Origin: Cannabis sativa
Lineage: Eukaryota > Streptophyta > Magnoliopsida > Rosales > Cannabaceae
Direction: 5' to 3'
NCBI RefSeq assembly: GCF_029168945.1
Contig: NC_083603.1
Coordinates: forward strand, 21,390,001 to 21,454,000
Length of the DNA: 64,000 nucleotides
The position numbers and the translations under genes are program-made. This document shows, one piece after another, positions 1-13,594 of this stretch; position 1 is the first letter of the stretch, and each line of letters starts with the position of its first letter. The notes under the pieces were generated by a model. The model was not told the origin of the DNA. It made no database searches and saw nothing but the letters and a program-made list of their open reading frames with translations.

Positions 1-400
1 TGGTTTGGTCTAGACTATAGAATAATGAAATGAAAAGGAAATTTGGTATTGAATGCTAAGTTATTGTGTAATAGCTGTGTATCAATTCAGTTTATTTTTT
101 TGAACCGTCTAATTTGTATTCAATATTTCAATTCAAATGTTAGCCTGAAATTAAAATAAAATGTTGAAACTTGGATGTTAAATTGCGCCAAAGCATGCCA
201 CCCTATTATCAAATGAAAAAATATAGTGAATTTGAGATGATTGTGAACTAATATTTCCATTTGAGGCTTTGATTCTTTGATGCATCTATTCTCAGCTTAT
301 TGCCTTAGTGCTACTTATATCTGTAGCCACGATAGATTGTAGACCATGTATTAGGAGATTATTAGATACAATACCTAAGACTGTATCTGTCATTTGACAG

Positions 401-1969
<1,569 letters not shown>

Positions 1970-2879
1970 TCATTGTTTTAGTATCAACTAAATTTATTTA
2001 TCTTTGTGTGATTCTCTTTTAACTTAATAAATAAATTATATCTCTTGTTTATATCAGAGATTTATGAAATGTCTACATTTTGAATTGCCTAGACACAAAC
2101 ACAACGAACAGGGGAATAAATAATGTATTATAAAATATTATAATTTAGAGAAATGAGAATTTTCTTAGTATCTTATTTCAAACGGTGATCACTTATTTAT
2201 ATACATACGAGAGTTAAAAATTAAAAAATTAAGAAAAAAAAATATTGATTATAATTAATAGTAATAAATAAAAATTTTGGACATCTATATTTTTATTAAT
2301 ATTTATGACACTCTTTTTTAGATGTCTATAATAACCACCTCATTAAAAATCTCACTGAGAAAACTCATGAGACAAAACTCGATCAAAGAAAAAAATAGTG
2401 TAGTATGAAATTACTTCATCTTATTTTGGCATTTACTGATATCTTTTAATCGACACATTCTAATTTTGTGAACCATCCTCTCAAAAGTAAATGTTAGTAA
2501 TGACTTTGTGAATAATCTGCAAGATTATTAATTGATCGAATTTTTTAAACATCGATATTATCATTCTCTTGAAGATTGTGTGTAAAGAAAAATTTTAGTA
2601 AAATGTGTTTAGATTTTTCTCTTTTAAATGTACTAACCTTTAAGTTGAGTGATGCAGGCATTTCATAGAGAACTGCTGGTACTTTTTTATTGGATGTTAA
2701 TCCACATGGTCCTCGAATATGTTGTGTCAAACTTTCCAAAATAACCTTTAGATGTTTATTTTAGAAGATGATAAGTACTGGTAGATAAAACAATTGTGAT
2801 ATATTGAAGAAAACTGAGGTTCTCTACTACAAAATAATTTTGTCTGTTTAAAATTGACATGCAGTTTGTGGTAGTGGTT
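1970..2879. other. Intergenic, GAL1 to P450
   Basis: AT-rich spacer between two convergent genes. It must hold both 3' UTRs. AATAAATA-like poly(A) signals occur just after the GAL1 stop (about 2026-2036). No further gene or repeat was recognised. Confidence 0.6.
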
Positions 2880-5600
2880 TCAAATTGATTGTAGCATTAC
2901 TTGAACTCCATACTGTGGCCTATTTGTGATAATGTTAACTGGTGAATGGACATAGGTTGAGGACAAGGTGAAGCTATATCGTTGCAGAATCATTGTCAGA
3001 ACAATCTTTGCTTCGAAGATGGCAAAGTTAATCCCAACGCAAGTTCGAGGTCCCATTCCAAAGGGTAGAAAAGCAGCCATATTGTCCTTAGTAGCTTTAG
3101 CAACCCCTTCAGAAAATCTCTCTGGTTTGAAAAGATGAAAATCATGTCCCCATAGTTCAGGGTCATGATGAAGTGCTAGAGTTGATATGAGTACATTTGT
3201 ATTGGCTTGAAGATTGAGATGCCTCAATCTTACTTCCTTTCCAATTTTTCTTGTCAATGAAAGTACAGGAGGATATAATCTTAAGGACTCATTGATAATC
3301 TGGCTCAGCTGCATGAGGAATGAAATGATAATATAAATAGAACATATAAGAATTGTGAAATGAATGTAATATAATAATACTACTGCTTTAAGTTTATCTT
3401 ACAGTTTTAAGTTTGGCTATCCCATCTGAGTTTGGATTTTGTTTTCCAAATATATTGAACACCTCCTTCCTTGCTTCATCTTGCCATTCAGTATGGATAG
3501 ATAGGAGGAGTATAGTCCAAGCAAGCAAACTATTAGTGGTTTCTTGTCCCGCAAAATAGAACGTCTTACACTCATCAACCACATCATCTACTGAAATTCT
3601 TTGGCTACTGCTGCCATCATTGTTAGCCTTTACTAGTAATCCAAGAAAATCATTCCCATAATCGTTTTCTTTACTCGTCACTATGCCTTCTCTTTTCTTA
3701 ATCAAATCTACAATAGAATGGTGAATTGTTTTCTCAAGCTTCTCTGCTTCTATCTGATCTCTGGTCTTAAGAATCTTACTACATAAAAAGAATAAAAAAG
3801 AGTATAAAAGCTAATTCTTTTGATGTTGCCTATATCAATATTAATAAGTATAACAGCTCTGTGATAGTTTATCAACTAGGACTTGTCTTGAAACTAAAAG
3901 AAATTTACCTGATCCCAGGAAACCTTACTTTGAACATGTTTCTAGAAGCTAACAAGGTCAACCTAGCCAGCATTTCGAAAATGCCCTTGCCTTCATGGAA
4001 ACTGCTCCCAAATGCTGTCCTAGAAATAACCTCTGCAGTCAACAATCTAAATTCTTCGAACACTTCAATCTCTTTGCCTTCATCACAATTCCATTTTCTT
4101 AACATTGTCTCAACACTCGCAATCATTGCTGGAATCATACTCTGTCAAGAAAAAGTTTTATTTTAATTACACTGAAGAAAATGAAAAAGTCTCTCATATA
4201 TATTATGATCTGTTAGGCATTGCTACTTGTCTCAGAAATTTAATTGATTAGGATTGTGGTGGCTGAGTTGTCAGGTGATTAGAGGTCCTGATGAAATGTT
4301 TTTTTAGTGAGTTGTCCTAATAGTCCTAAGGTATTACTTAAAAATCAGTTAGGGGAGAGTTAGTATAAATACAGGGGCTGATTAATGTTGTACAAAGGGA
4401 GTAAAACTTACTCAGATTGATATCAAATGAAAAGTTTAATTCTTTCAAGAACTGAAATGAACAATATAATAAAACTTCTTTCTATTAGTTTTCTTTTGGC
4501 TAATTAAGTTTTTTTTTTTTTATTTTGAACTTTGACATGTACTAAATTATGTCCTCTGAATTTTGTTAGACGTTAAAAATTTTCCTTGAACTATTGAGAT
4601 TGTTAGGTTAAAGGACTTTCATCTAATTTCATTCAATTTTACTATTTCAGTGATTGTTTATGTACTAAACCATACTCCCCAAACTTTGATATCTACCAAA
4701 TTATGTCCCTCGAACTTTGATATGTACTAAATCATGCCTCCTGAACTTTCATCCATGTTAGAATTTTTTTACTAAAATTGGACAAAAGCCTTTAAATTCA
4801 ATAATCTCAATAGTTCAGTGGACATTTTTAATGGCCAAAAAATTCAAGAGGCATAATTTAATACATGTCATGTCAAAGTTCGAAAAAAAAAATCCTAATT
4901 AGCCATTCCTTTTTGTTTCCAGGAATATCATATACATTAGAAAAGAACTGAAATATTCCTGCTCTCTTTTATTAAGAAAATAAAATAGGGATACCAAGAG
5001 CTTACTTTCAAGCTGTCACCATGGAAAGCAAAATTAGCTAGTTTTCGCATTTTTGTCCATTTTTCACCTTCAGACATGACAAGGCCATCTCCTATAATTT
5101 TCTTCACATATGGCATGGCTTCAGGTTTGATATAGGCTCCATCTTTGTTAATCAATATCTCTTTGATCATGTCGGGCTCCAAAATGACCAATAGTGCTCG
5201 AGAACCATACCACTGAAGATAAACTTTTCCTAATTTGATTGCACATGTACAAAAAGTTTATAACAACTGAAAGAAATTTAGAAAAAAAAAAAGGTTAAAC
5301 TAAGAGAGTCTAACCATATAAGTTGGCCCAGTAGTGGATATGAGGGTGAAGTTTAGGATAGATGGCATGTGACAACTCCACTATAGGTTTGGCTTTGACC
5401 TCCTTCACCATGGTTAATATTTCATTGGTGTTGCCATGGATGAACTTGTAAGGAGGACCATTGACTCCTTGCAAAGACAAAAATTTCTGTAATCGAGTTG
5501 GAATCCACCATAGTTTGTGGAAGATCTTGATAAGAGCCAAAAGAAGAAACACACAGAGAAAGATCAAAACTATGGTTGTAAAATCTCCCACTCCTTCCAT
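2880..5600 (-). CDS. CYP749A: Cytochrome P450, CYP72 clan, CYP749A-like (complete, 5 exons)
   Basis: An ER-anchored haem monooxygenase. Exons on the minus strand are 5600-5315, 5229-5006, 4141-3909, 3778-3403 and 3308-2880. They join in frame, total 1548 nt and give 515 residues, the normal plant P450 length. The N-terminus (residues about 8-28, VLIFLCVFLLLALIK) is a membrane anchor, followed by WWIPTRLQ and a proline-rich hinge (NGPPYKFIHGN). The I-helix motif AGQETT is at 324-329, ExxR (ESLR) at 380-383, PERF at 435-438, and the haem loop PFGMGPRTCVG at 455-465 with Cys463 as iron ligand. WIPTRLQKFLSLQG and FIHGNT resemble CYP749A proteins; the substrate is unknown. Intron 2 (5005-4142) holds a MITE. 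The second acceptor was placed at 5230/5229 because it restores the frame and the family motif between YG and WYG. Confidence 0.88.
4498..4904. mobile_element. Palindromic Mutator-type MITE in P450 intron 2
   Basis: The element begins GGCTAATTA and ends TAATTAGCC, and most of its length is an imperfect inverted repeat built around ATGTACTAAATCATG-like and GAACTTTGA motifs. It is clearly the same family as 43240-43606, which has a perfect 9-bp TSD. Here the flanks TTTTCTTTT and ATTCCTTTT agree at only 6 of 9 positions, so this is the older copy. It lies within a spliced intron and does not touch the exons. Confidence 0.8.
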
Positions 5601-5601
5601 C

Positions 5602-5623
5602 TTTTTTTTTTTTTTTTTTTTTT
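5602..5623. repeat. Poly(T)/poly(A) tract touching the P450 start codon
   Basis: 22 T on the plus strand. In the P450 mRNA this reads as a run of A ending one base (G) before the start ATG at 5600-5598. Confidence 0.9.
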
Positions 5624-6261
5624 GGCTTATAGTGGAATTTTTTGTAATGATTTCAAGCTTTGAGCTTTCTAATAAACAATTTTACATTATTAGCCCTGAG
5701 CTTTCTAATTTTATTTTATTAGTTTTCGTACAAGACACGTATTGGTCTTGATAATGTGATATCAAATAATGTTTACTTATTACAGGTGTTATTTTTATTC
5801 ATTTATTTGTTGACATTTGGGGAAGGAGATTGTGTCACTGATCCTCATATGACTATTTTACCATTGTCTGTATTTACATGTATTTTTTTTTTCTTTTCAT
5901 TTTATCTAATAATGATATATTCTCCTATATATTACAACTAGGGAATAGTACCGAAGCGCGGTTTTAATAACTTTTTAAAATTATAATATATATGTCCTAT
6001 AAATATATTGTATGGTTGGTTTGAGAAATTAAATATTATAATAAATAATGAAAAAAAATTAAAGTTAATTAAGTGTGGGAGGAGAGATATGTACGATTAG
6101 GTTAGGTTAAGTTTCAAATAGATATTCATTAAATATAAATAATACAACTAAATTAAAAAAAAAAATCTTTCTGCAAAAAAAAAAAAATACATATAAGAAA
6201 AATTTTAAAAAATTATTGAAACCCACAAGATAAGAAATTAACATTGGTGCTTCTCTTGATA
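5624..6261. other. P450 upstream region, no gene
   Basis: AT-rich DNA between the P450 start and the LINE fossil. It should contain the P450 promoter, but no TATA box or motif stands out clearly among the many AT runs. Confidence 0.5.
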
Positions 6262-7286
6262 GTAATGGGTGGTGCCCCCTCTAGCACTGGTAAAGATCAG
6301 TGGTTATGGACCCTTGAAAGTAATGGGTGCTTTTCTTGCAAATCTGCTTATCTTATTCTGGCTATGGAAAGAGCTCCCTACTGTGAGGTTACTCCCTCGC
6401 TCTGAAATAAGCTTTGGAACAATAAGGTGTTGGAGCGCCATAAGATTTTATGGTAGTCTATTCTCTCCAGTGCCCTCCCTGTCAGGTCTATGATCAGGAA
6501 AAGATTTCATCTTGAGGATGCGAGTTGCCCTTTGTGCGAGAGGGAGAATGAATCTTTAGAACACCTTTTTCTTACTTGTGATGTGACTTTCCATGCCTAG
6601 CAGTCATCTCTTTGGGGTATTTATCCGGTCTATGACACCGGAAGTCGTATGAGGGACTGGGTAAAATTTATTTGGAACCTTAAACACAAGGGGATTGGTG
6701 CAGAGGAGGTTTTCCTTTATGCGTCTGTTGTAGTTGATACCAGCTGGCGCACTCGAAATGACAAGGTACATAATAACTATACTGTTGATGTGAAGAAGTG
6801 CATTGACTATATTTGTACTTCCTATGCAGATTTACATACTACAATTTTCCCTTCCCCTAGCCCTTATTTGAAGGTGAGCTGGTCTCCTCCACCTCAAGAC
6901 TGGATCAAGCTAAACCGTGATGTTAGAGTTGGGTTTGATAGCATGTGTTTAGCAGTTGTTGCCAGGAACCATCTTGGTAGGGTGGTTTGGGTTCAGACAT
7001 CCTGCGTTAACTTTTCTGATGCTCTTTGTGGTGAAGAGGCGGCCTATTGTTTGGCCATTTTGACTGCCAAGGATATTGGTGCCAAGTTTGTAATTGTGAA
7101 GAGCGATTCGAGGGTAGTTATCAATGCGCTTAATGGGAAGGAGTCTCACTGAGTTATTGGTAAATATGTCTCTTTTTGTAATAGTAACTTTAATTTGTTT
7201 TCTAGTTGTATTTTCTCTTTTATTAGCAGAGACTGTAATTATGCTGCCCATAATGTGGCTAAGTGGGCGTTTACCCACAGAAGGTT
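6262..7286 (+). pseudogene. LINE-type retroelement fossil: zinc-binding plus RNase H domain (part 1)
   Basis: One reading frame carries the C-terminal part of a plant L1-type ORF2. First comes a reverse-transcriptase zinc-binding region (WLWTLES, FSCKSAYL, CPLCERENESLEHLFLTCD, about 6301-6580), then an RNase H-like domain (WIKLNRDV, VIVKSDSRVVINAL, RDCNYAAHNVAKWAF, up to 7280). The same frame is broken by stops near 6409, 6598 and 7150, so it is dead. The reverse transcriptase core is missing upstream. The frame runs into the left end of the CACTA element at 7287 and continues, in phase, at 16072. Confidence 0.8.
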
Positions 7287-7304
7287 CACTACAACAATTT
7301 ATGT

Positions 7305-7640
7305 TATTAGCGGCGGACTTATTAGCGGCGGAGAGTGGGGTCCGCTGCTAATAATGGGGGATTTTTTTTTTTCTGAAGAGTATTAGCGGCGGGCAGTCCG
7401 CGGCAATTGCTCCGCCGCTAATACTAGTAGCGGCGGGCCCGCCGCTATTGGTCCGCCGCTATTAGTATTAGCGGCGGAGCCCGCCGCTAATAAATGGGCG
7501 GGATAATTCCCGCTCATTCATTTTAAACTATTAGCGGCGGACTATTAGCGGCGGGGGTCCGCCGCTAATAGTATTTTTTTATTTTTTTTTTAATTTTAGA
7601 CTATTAGCGGCGGACCCCCGCCGCTAATAGTCCGCCGCTA
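7305..7640. repeat. CACTA left subterminal array (TTAGCGGCGG motif)
   Basis: About fifteen copies of GCGGCGG or its complement CCGCCGC, usually inside TTAGCGGCGG, occur in both orientations and often as head-to-head pairs forming hairpins. In En/Spm elements, subterminal repeats bind the TNPA protein; that role here is inferred from position. Confidence 0.85.
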
Positions 7641-7644
7641 CAGG

Positions 7645-7655
7645 TATTATAAATA
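7645..7655 (+). promoter_or_regulatory. Candidate TATA box of CACTA transcript
   Basis: TATTATAAATA lies just inside the left subterminal array, followed by a C-rich leader (7660-7850) and a possible 5'UTR donor (AGTAAGTTTT near 7859). The position suits the element's single promoter. Inferred from sequence only. Confidence 0.35.
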
Positions 7656-8604
7656 CCCCCATCAGCCCCACTTCTCCAACTTTTGTTTCCATTTCAAAAT
7701 TTAAAAACCCCTCAACCCCTCTTCCCCCCCAAAACCGAGCACCATCAGCCCCACCCCATCAGCCCCACTCCGATCGGCGCACCACCACCTCGGCGCACCA
7801 CCATCCCGACGCACTCCGACGCACCAACAGCACCATACCCACGCACAACCGGCTTTTTAGTAAGTTTTTCCTTTTTAAATTTTACATTTGTATATAGTTT
7901 TAAGTTTTAGATTTGTATTTGTATGCATATCTTTGATTTAAAATCTGGGTATATATTTATGTTTACATCGGATTTTTTTTTGTTTTTGTGATAGATCTGT
8001 ATATGTATATTGTGTATTTGAGTGTATAATTAATAATATGTGTATATGTATATATCATTTGGGTATTAATTTTTTATTTTTTTGTATATATATATTGTAT
8101 TATATATTTTATTTCTGTATATATATATTTTTTATGTTTTCTGTGTATATATATTGTATTATATATTAATTGATATATATATTTTCTGTGTATTTATATA
8201 ATTTATTTGGGTATTTATTATTTTATTTATTTATATATTAACTGTATATAAATATTTTTGTCTATATATATATATATTCACTGTATATATATATTTTTTA
8301 TATTTTATATTAGTATATATTTTTACTGTATATATATATATATTAATGAGATATATTTTTAAAATGTAATGTATTTTTTTTATATATTATATATATAATA
8401 TATATTTTTTATGTTTATATATATGTAAATTTAATATATATAATTTTAGTAAGTGTATATACTAAATAAATATATTTTGTAAAATTTATATATTTATTTT
8501 ATTGTTGTAATTTTTTTTACTTTTTTAATTTATTTGTTGGAATTGAAAGTATATATTTTTGTTATTTTTGTTGTTATATTGTAATTTTTATTTGATTTAA
8601 TTTA

Positions 8605-8682
8605 TTTGGTATAATTTTAGCCTAAAATTTTTAGGATAGTTAAAAAATTATTTGGTATAATTTTAGCCTAAAATTTTTAGGT
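8605..8682. repeat. Short tandem duplication (46-bp period)
   Basis: The phrase ATTTGGTATAATTTTAGCC plus following bases occurs twice, at 8605 and 8651, within the AT-rich part of the CACTA leader. Confidence 0.7.
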
Positions 8683-9169
8683 GTTAAGTTTTGTAACTTA
8701 TTATTTTTTAAATAAAGAAAAATAAAAATAATGAGAAAAATTAAAAAAGTATAATATTACATAAAAATTTGAATATTAAAAATTAAAAAGTTAAATAAAA
8801 ATAATTTTTTTCATTTTAATAATAATTGTAATTAAATTATCAAATTTTTATGTAAGTTTTTAAGAAAAAATATGTTAATGGAATTTTATGTATTTTTAAG
8901 GTGGTAAAAATTAATTATTTTATATTTATTTTAATTTAAAAAATAAATTTATTTTTATATAAATGAAAAATAATTCAAAAATTTAAAAATTAAAAATTAA
9001 AAATTTAGTAATTTAATGAATTTTTATAGTGTAATATGTAAAATAAATTTTTTTTATAATATAATTAGTTTAAATTTTGATAATTAATTTTAAGTTTCAA
9101 AAAATAATAATTCATTTAAAATTTAATTATTTTATATTTATTTAAATTTAAAAAATAAATCAATTTTTT

Positions 9170-9890
9170 TATGAATAATAAAAATAACACAAAAATTTAT
9201 AATTTATAATTATAATTATATTTAAAAATATAACATAAAATTTGTATTCATAAAATTTCATAAGACTTTAGAAAAATTCAAAAATTAATAATAAAGAACA
9301 ATTATAATTCATATTTATAATTATATTTAAAAATATATCATAAAATTTGTATTCATAAAATTTCATAAGATTTTACAAAAATTTAAAAATTAATAATAAA
9401 GAACAATAATAATTCATATTTATAATTATATTTAAAAAATAAATTAATTTTTTTATGAATAATAAAAATAACACAAAAATTTAAAATTTATAATTATAAT
9501 TATATTTAAAAATATATCATAAAATTTGTACTCATAAAATTTCATATGACTTTACAAAAATTCAAAAATTAATAATAAAGAACAATAATAATTCATATTT
9601 ATAATTATATTTAAAAATATATCATAAAATTTGTATTCATAAAATTTCATAAGATTTTACAAAAATTTAAAAATTAATAATAAAGAACAATAATAATTCA
9701 TATTTATAATTATATTTAAAAAAATATATCATAACTTTTGTACTCATAAAATTTCATAAGACTTTACAAAAATTCAAAAATTAATAATAAAGAACAATAA
9801 TAATTCATATTTATCATTATATTTACAAAAAAAATATCATAAAATTTGTACTCATAAAATTTCATAAGACTTTACAAAAATTTAAATATT
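9170..9890. repeat. Tandem repeat of about 105 bp inside CACTA leader
   Basis: The marker TAATAATAAAGAACA recurs at 9286, 9391, 9570, 9675 and 9782, and the sequence between is nearly the same each time (CATAAAATTTCATAAGA, ATTCATATTTATAATTATA). Spacings are 105, 179, 105 and 107 bp, the long one carrying an extra block of about 74 bp. The array ends just before the TNP2 start codon. Confidence 0.85.
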
Positions 9891-9919
9891 TAATACTTCA
9901 TTTCTCGTCGAAATTGTAG

Positions 9920-12900
9920 ATGGCGACAATCGATAAGTCTTGGACCAAAATCAGAAATCGTGGTTGCCATGAATTTTGGAATGGTCTACAAGCCTTTTTA
10001 GCAATGGCATCAGAACATAAGGATTGTGATGGACGAATACGATGTCCTTGTGTGAGATGTATAAATAGTAGGTTTGAAAAAATAGATAGGGTTAGAGCAC
10101 ACGTATTTGATCGAGGTTTTATGCAAGGATATGATAAGTGGATTTATCACGGGGAGCCTGAGGATGCCGTCGTTGATGTAGCAGTTGCTGATGTTGAATC
10201 AGAGGATGAAATGATTCCTATTTTAGAAGACTTCTTTCCTTCGACAACTGAGGAACCACAAGGAGAAGATGAACAACCAACCACAAACCCACAATTTGAT
10301 GACTTATTTGAGGAAATTGAAGCTCAATTGTATCCCGGTTGTGATTGGATTTCATCTCTTAACTTTTTAGCAAAGCTATTGTATTTAAAAGTTAGGGGAA
10401 AAATTCCTAATAACATCTTTGAAGAATTATTGAAGCTTTTAAAGTTTGCGTTTCCGAAGGAAAATAATATTCCATCAACTTACTACGAGGCAAAAAAGAG
10501 ATTGAAGAAATTAGGCTTGGGTTATGATAATATCGATGTCTGTTTGTATAATTGCTGCTTATTTTATAAGGAGAATGCATCCAAGGAGGCTTGTCCAGTT
10601 TGCGGAACTAGTCGTTGGGTTACTTCCGAAAACGGGAAAAGAAAAAAAGTTCCTTGCAAAGTCATGCGATACTTTCCGTTGACACCTCGACTTAAAAGAT
10701 TATATAGTTCGAGGATTACAGCGAAAAGCATGATATGGCATCATACTGGAAAATCAAAAGATGATGGGGTGTTGCGACACCCGGTCGATGGTTTAGCTTG
10801 GAAAGACTTTGATGCAAAACATCCCGAGTTTGCAAGGGACCCAAGAAATGTTCGACTTGGGTTAGCTGCGGATGGATTTAATCCATTTGGCAACATGAGT
10901 CTTGCATACAGCATGTGGCCAGTGGTGTTGGCTAACTATAATCTACCACCTTGGTTATGTATGAAAGATAATTATTTTTTGCTCTCTACCCTAATTCCTG
11001 GTGCAAAATCTCCAGGTAAAGACATGAATATATTTTTAAGACCTTTGGTGGATGAATTAAAGGAGTTGTGGAATAATGGGGTAGCAACAAGAGATAGTTC
11101 GACCAACTCGATGTTCACCATGCGTGCTGTGCTTTTGTGGACAGTGAATGATTTTCCTGCTCGTAGTAGCTTGTCTGGGTGGAGTGGTCAAGGTTATAAA
11201 GCTTGCCCTACTTGTAATGAAGACACGACGTCTATTCGAGTGATCGGGAAGACATCATATGTTGGTCATCGAAGGTTCTTGCCAAGTAACCATGCAATGA
11301 GAAGGGATACTCGATTTGATGGTAAAGCTGAAAGAAGACCTCCTCCAAGACGATTTACTTGTGAAGAAATATTATCACAAGTTAATGCTCTCGAACCCCA
11401 AATTCCCGGACATCATGAAAATTTTGGGGGCGTGAAACGTAGAAGAGTTGCAGAAAATTGTAATTGGAGGAAAAAAAGTATTTTTTACGAGTTGGAGTAT
11501 TGGAGCACGAATATTTTAAAACACAACATTGATGTCATGCATGTTGAGAAGAATGTGTGTGATAGTCTCCTAGGAACCATCTTGGATAATGATAAATCAA
11601 AGGACACAACCAATGCGCGCCATGATTTAAAGAAGATGGGTATTAGGGAATCGTTGTGGGTTTATGAAGATGGGAATGGGAGGCTAATGAAACCGCATGC
11701 TCCTTATGTTTTGACTCGTGAGAAAAGACAACTTTTTTGTCAGTTTGTTAAAGGAATAAAGTTTCCCGATGGCTTCTGTTCAAATTTAAAGAGCAAAGTT
11801 TTTCCAGATGAGTCTAACATTATTGGGTTAAAATCCCACGATTGTCATGTCATTATGCAGCGAGTACTAGCGGTTGGTGTCCGTAAATTTCTACCTCGTG
11901 ACACTGCAACAACTATTACTCACGTGTAATTTTTTTCGACAGCTATGCTCTAGAACTCTAAATGTAAAAGATATGGAGGATGCTCAAAATAATTTAATTC
12001 TGTTATTGTGCAAGATGGAATTGATTTTTCCTCCAGCTTTTTTTGACATAATGATACACTTGGTATTGCATTTGCCTGAAGAAGCGATATTGGGTGGCCC
12101 GGTCTTTATGAGATGGATGTATCCTTTTGAAAGGTACATGAAAAAATTGAAGAATTATGTGGGAAATAAGGCACGTCCTGAAGGGTCAATTGCAGAAGGT
12201 TATGTTGCTGATGAGGCAGTAACCTTTTGTTCAATGTACTTTAAAGGGTGTGAAACAAGATTTAATCGGCTTGATCGAAATGAAGATGCGCCTTATGTTT
12301 GTCGCTATCTCTCAGTTTTTAATTCTCAATCTCGTCCTTTAACTAGCGGACTTATCAAGCCTCTTGATCATACCAGTCGTGAAAAAGCTGAGTGGTACAT
12401 TCTTCAAAATTCTCCTGAAATCCAAGCTTACTTAGAGTAAGTTTGTTACATTTTTATAAATTATTTTATTAAATTTTTAGTTTTTATTTTCTATCTCCTT
12501 CTATCGTATCTTGACATTATCATACTTCACAGTGAACATTTGGACAAGATCAAGCATGAAAATCCTAATGGTAATCACGATGCCTTGCATAGGCAAACTT
12601 TCCGTCCGTGGTTTCACAAGAAGGTATAACGACAAAATTGTTAAGTTTTAATTCAATCATTTATATTCCTCTCATATTAATACATTTTATGTATTTAGAT
12701 ATATGAGCTGCACAAGCTTGGAACTTTACAAAATGGTGATGAGTTACTCGCTCTCGCTTCCGGGTCCGATTACTTAGCAACATTTTACGAAGGTTGTGTA
12801 GTGAATGGTGTTCGGTTTATTGCATCAAAGCGAGACCAAAAGCGGAAGACACAAAATAGTGGTGTTACCTTTGGAACAGAAGGGTTTAATTATTACGGCA

Positions 12901-13442
12901 CACTTGAAGATGTAATCACTATATCTTATACTGGTGCATATACAGTGTCATTGTTTGAATGTAAATGGTATAACACTAATCCATTAAGAAAGAAGACAAT
13001 CACTGAAAATAATATAACTAGTATAACTACTCGTGGACATTGGTATCAAGATGAACCGTACATCCTTGCCAACCAGGCGAAGCAAGTTTTCTATCTTGAA
13101 GATCCACTCAGAGGTCGCGATTGGAAGGTTGTTGAAGATATTAGCCATCGACAAATTTGGGACATTACTGACAACGAAGATGAGACTGATGTAGATGTTG
13201 TTAGTGATTCTAACTCTGCCAATTTTGTGTTGACGGTTGATCTTGCAGAGTTGATTATGCAATCGAATGAACCTCCAAGAATTGTTGAATCGTCCGATCG
13301 GTTAGTGGATTCCGAGATAGAGAATAATGAACTCGGATGAGAATTATGTTGTCAAGAAGTAGATGATTTACTAGTTGAACATGTAGAGGATGAAAATGTA
13401 AACTTAGTGAATGATGGAAATGATAGTGATTCTTCAGTGTAA
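9920..13442 (+). pseudogene. TNP2-like CACTA transposase, frame-broken
   Basis: This is the main transposase gene of the CACTA element. The first exon frame (9920-11929) starts MATIDKSW and holds the transposase-associated N-terminal domain with CPCVRC (residues about 4-60), then the Transposase_21 core: LGLAADGFNPFG near residue 312, ACPTCN near 424 and HNIDVMHVEKNVC near 534. At 11920-11930 the frame is lost by a net one-base change. The matching sequence (FPPAFFDIM, MRWMYPFERYMK, the DUF4218 region) continues in another frame to 12436. Exons 12533-12623 and 12699 onward follow with good splice sites and give the DUF4216 region. TGA at 13338-13340 is a further in-frame stop, since the same frame runs on through an acidic tail to TAA at 13440-13442. 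Probably non-functional unless the frameshift is a sequence error. Confidence 0.88.
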
Positions 13443-13594
13443 CTTTTATTTTGTAAACATTTGTTACTAAAATTTTTTACAATTAAAGGAATATTTAATT
13501 TCTTTCGTATTAACATTTTAAATACTTATATTTCAATTATGTGTTTCACATTTGTGAATTCTTACGTTTTTTTCCGTCTTCAAAGTAAAGTAAA

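Noticed and set aside
7683..7910. 75-codon Pro/Thr/His-rich open frame in the CACTA leader
   Set aside because: Composition follows the C-rich leader, no family resemblance, and it ends in AT-rich sequence. More likely 5'UTR.
9170..9890. CRISPR-like regular repeat
   Set aside because: Units are contiguous 105-bp tandem repeats without unique spacers, inside a plant transposon.
11926..11944. Possible 20-base intron (GTGTAA...GACAG) that would bridge the TNP2 frames
   Set aside because: Too short for a plant spliceosomal intron; a frameshift is the simpler reading.
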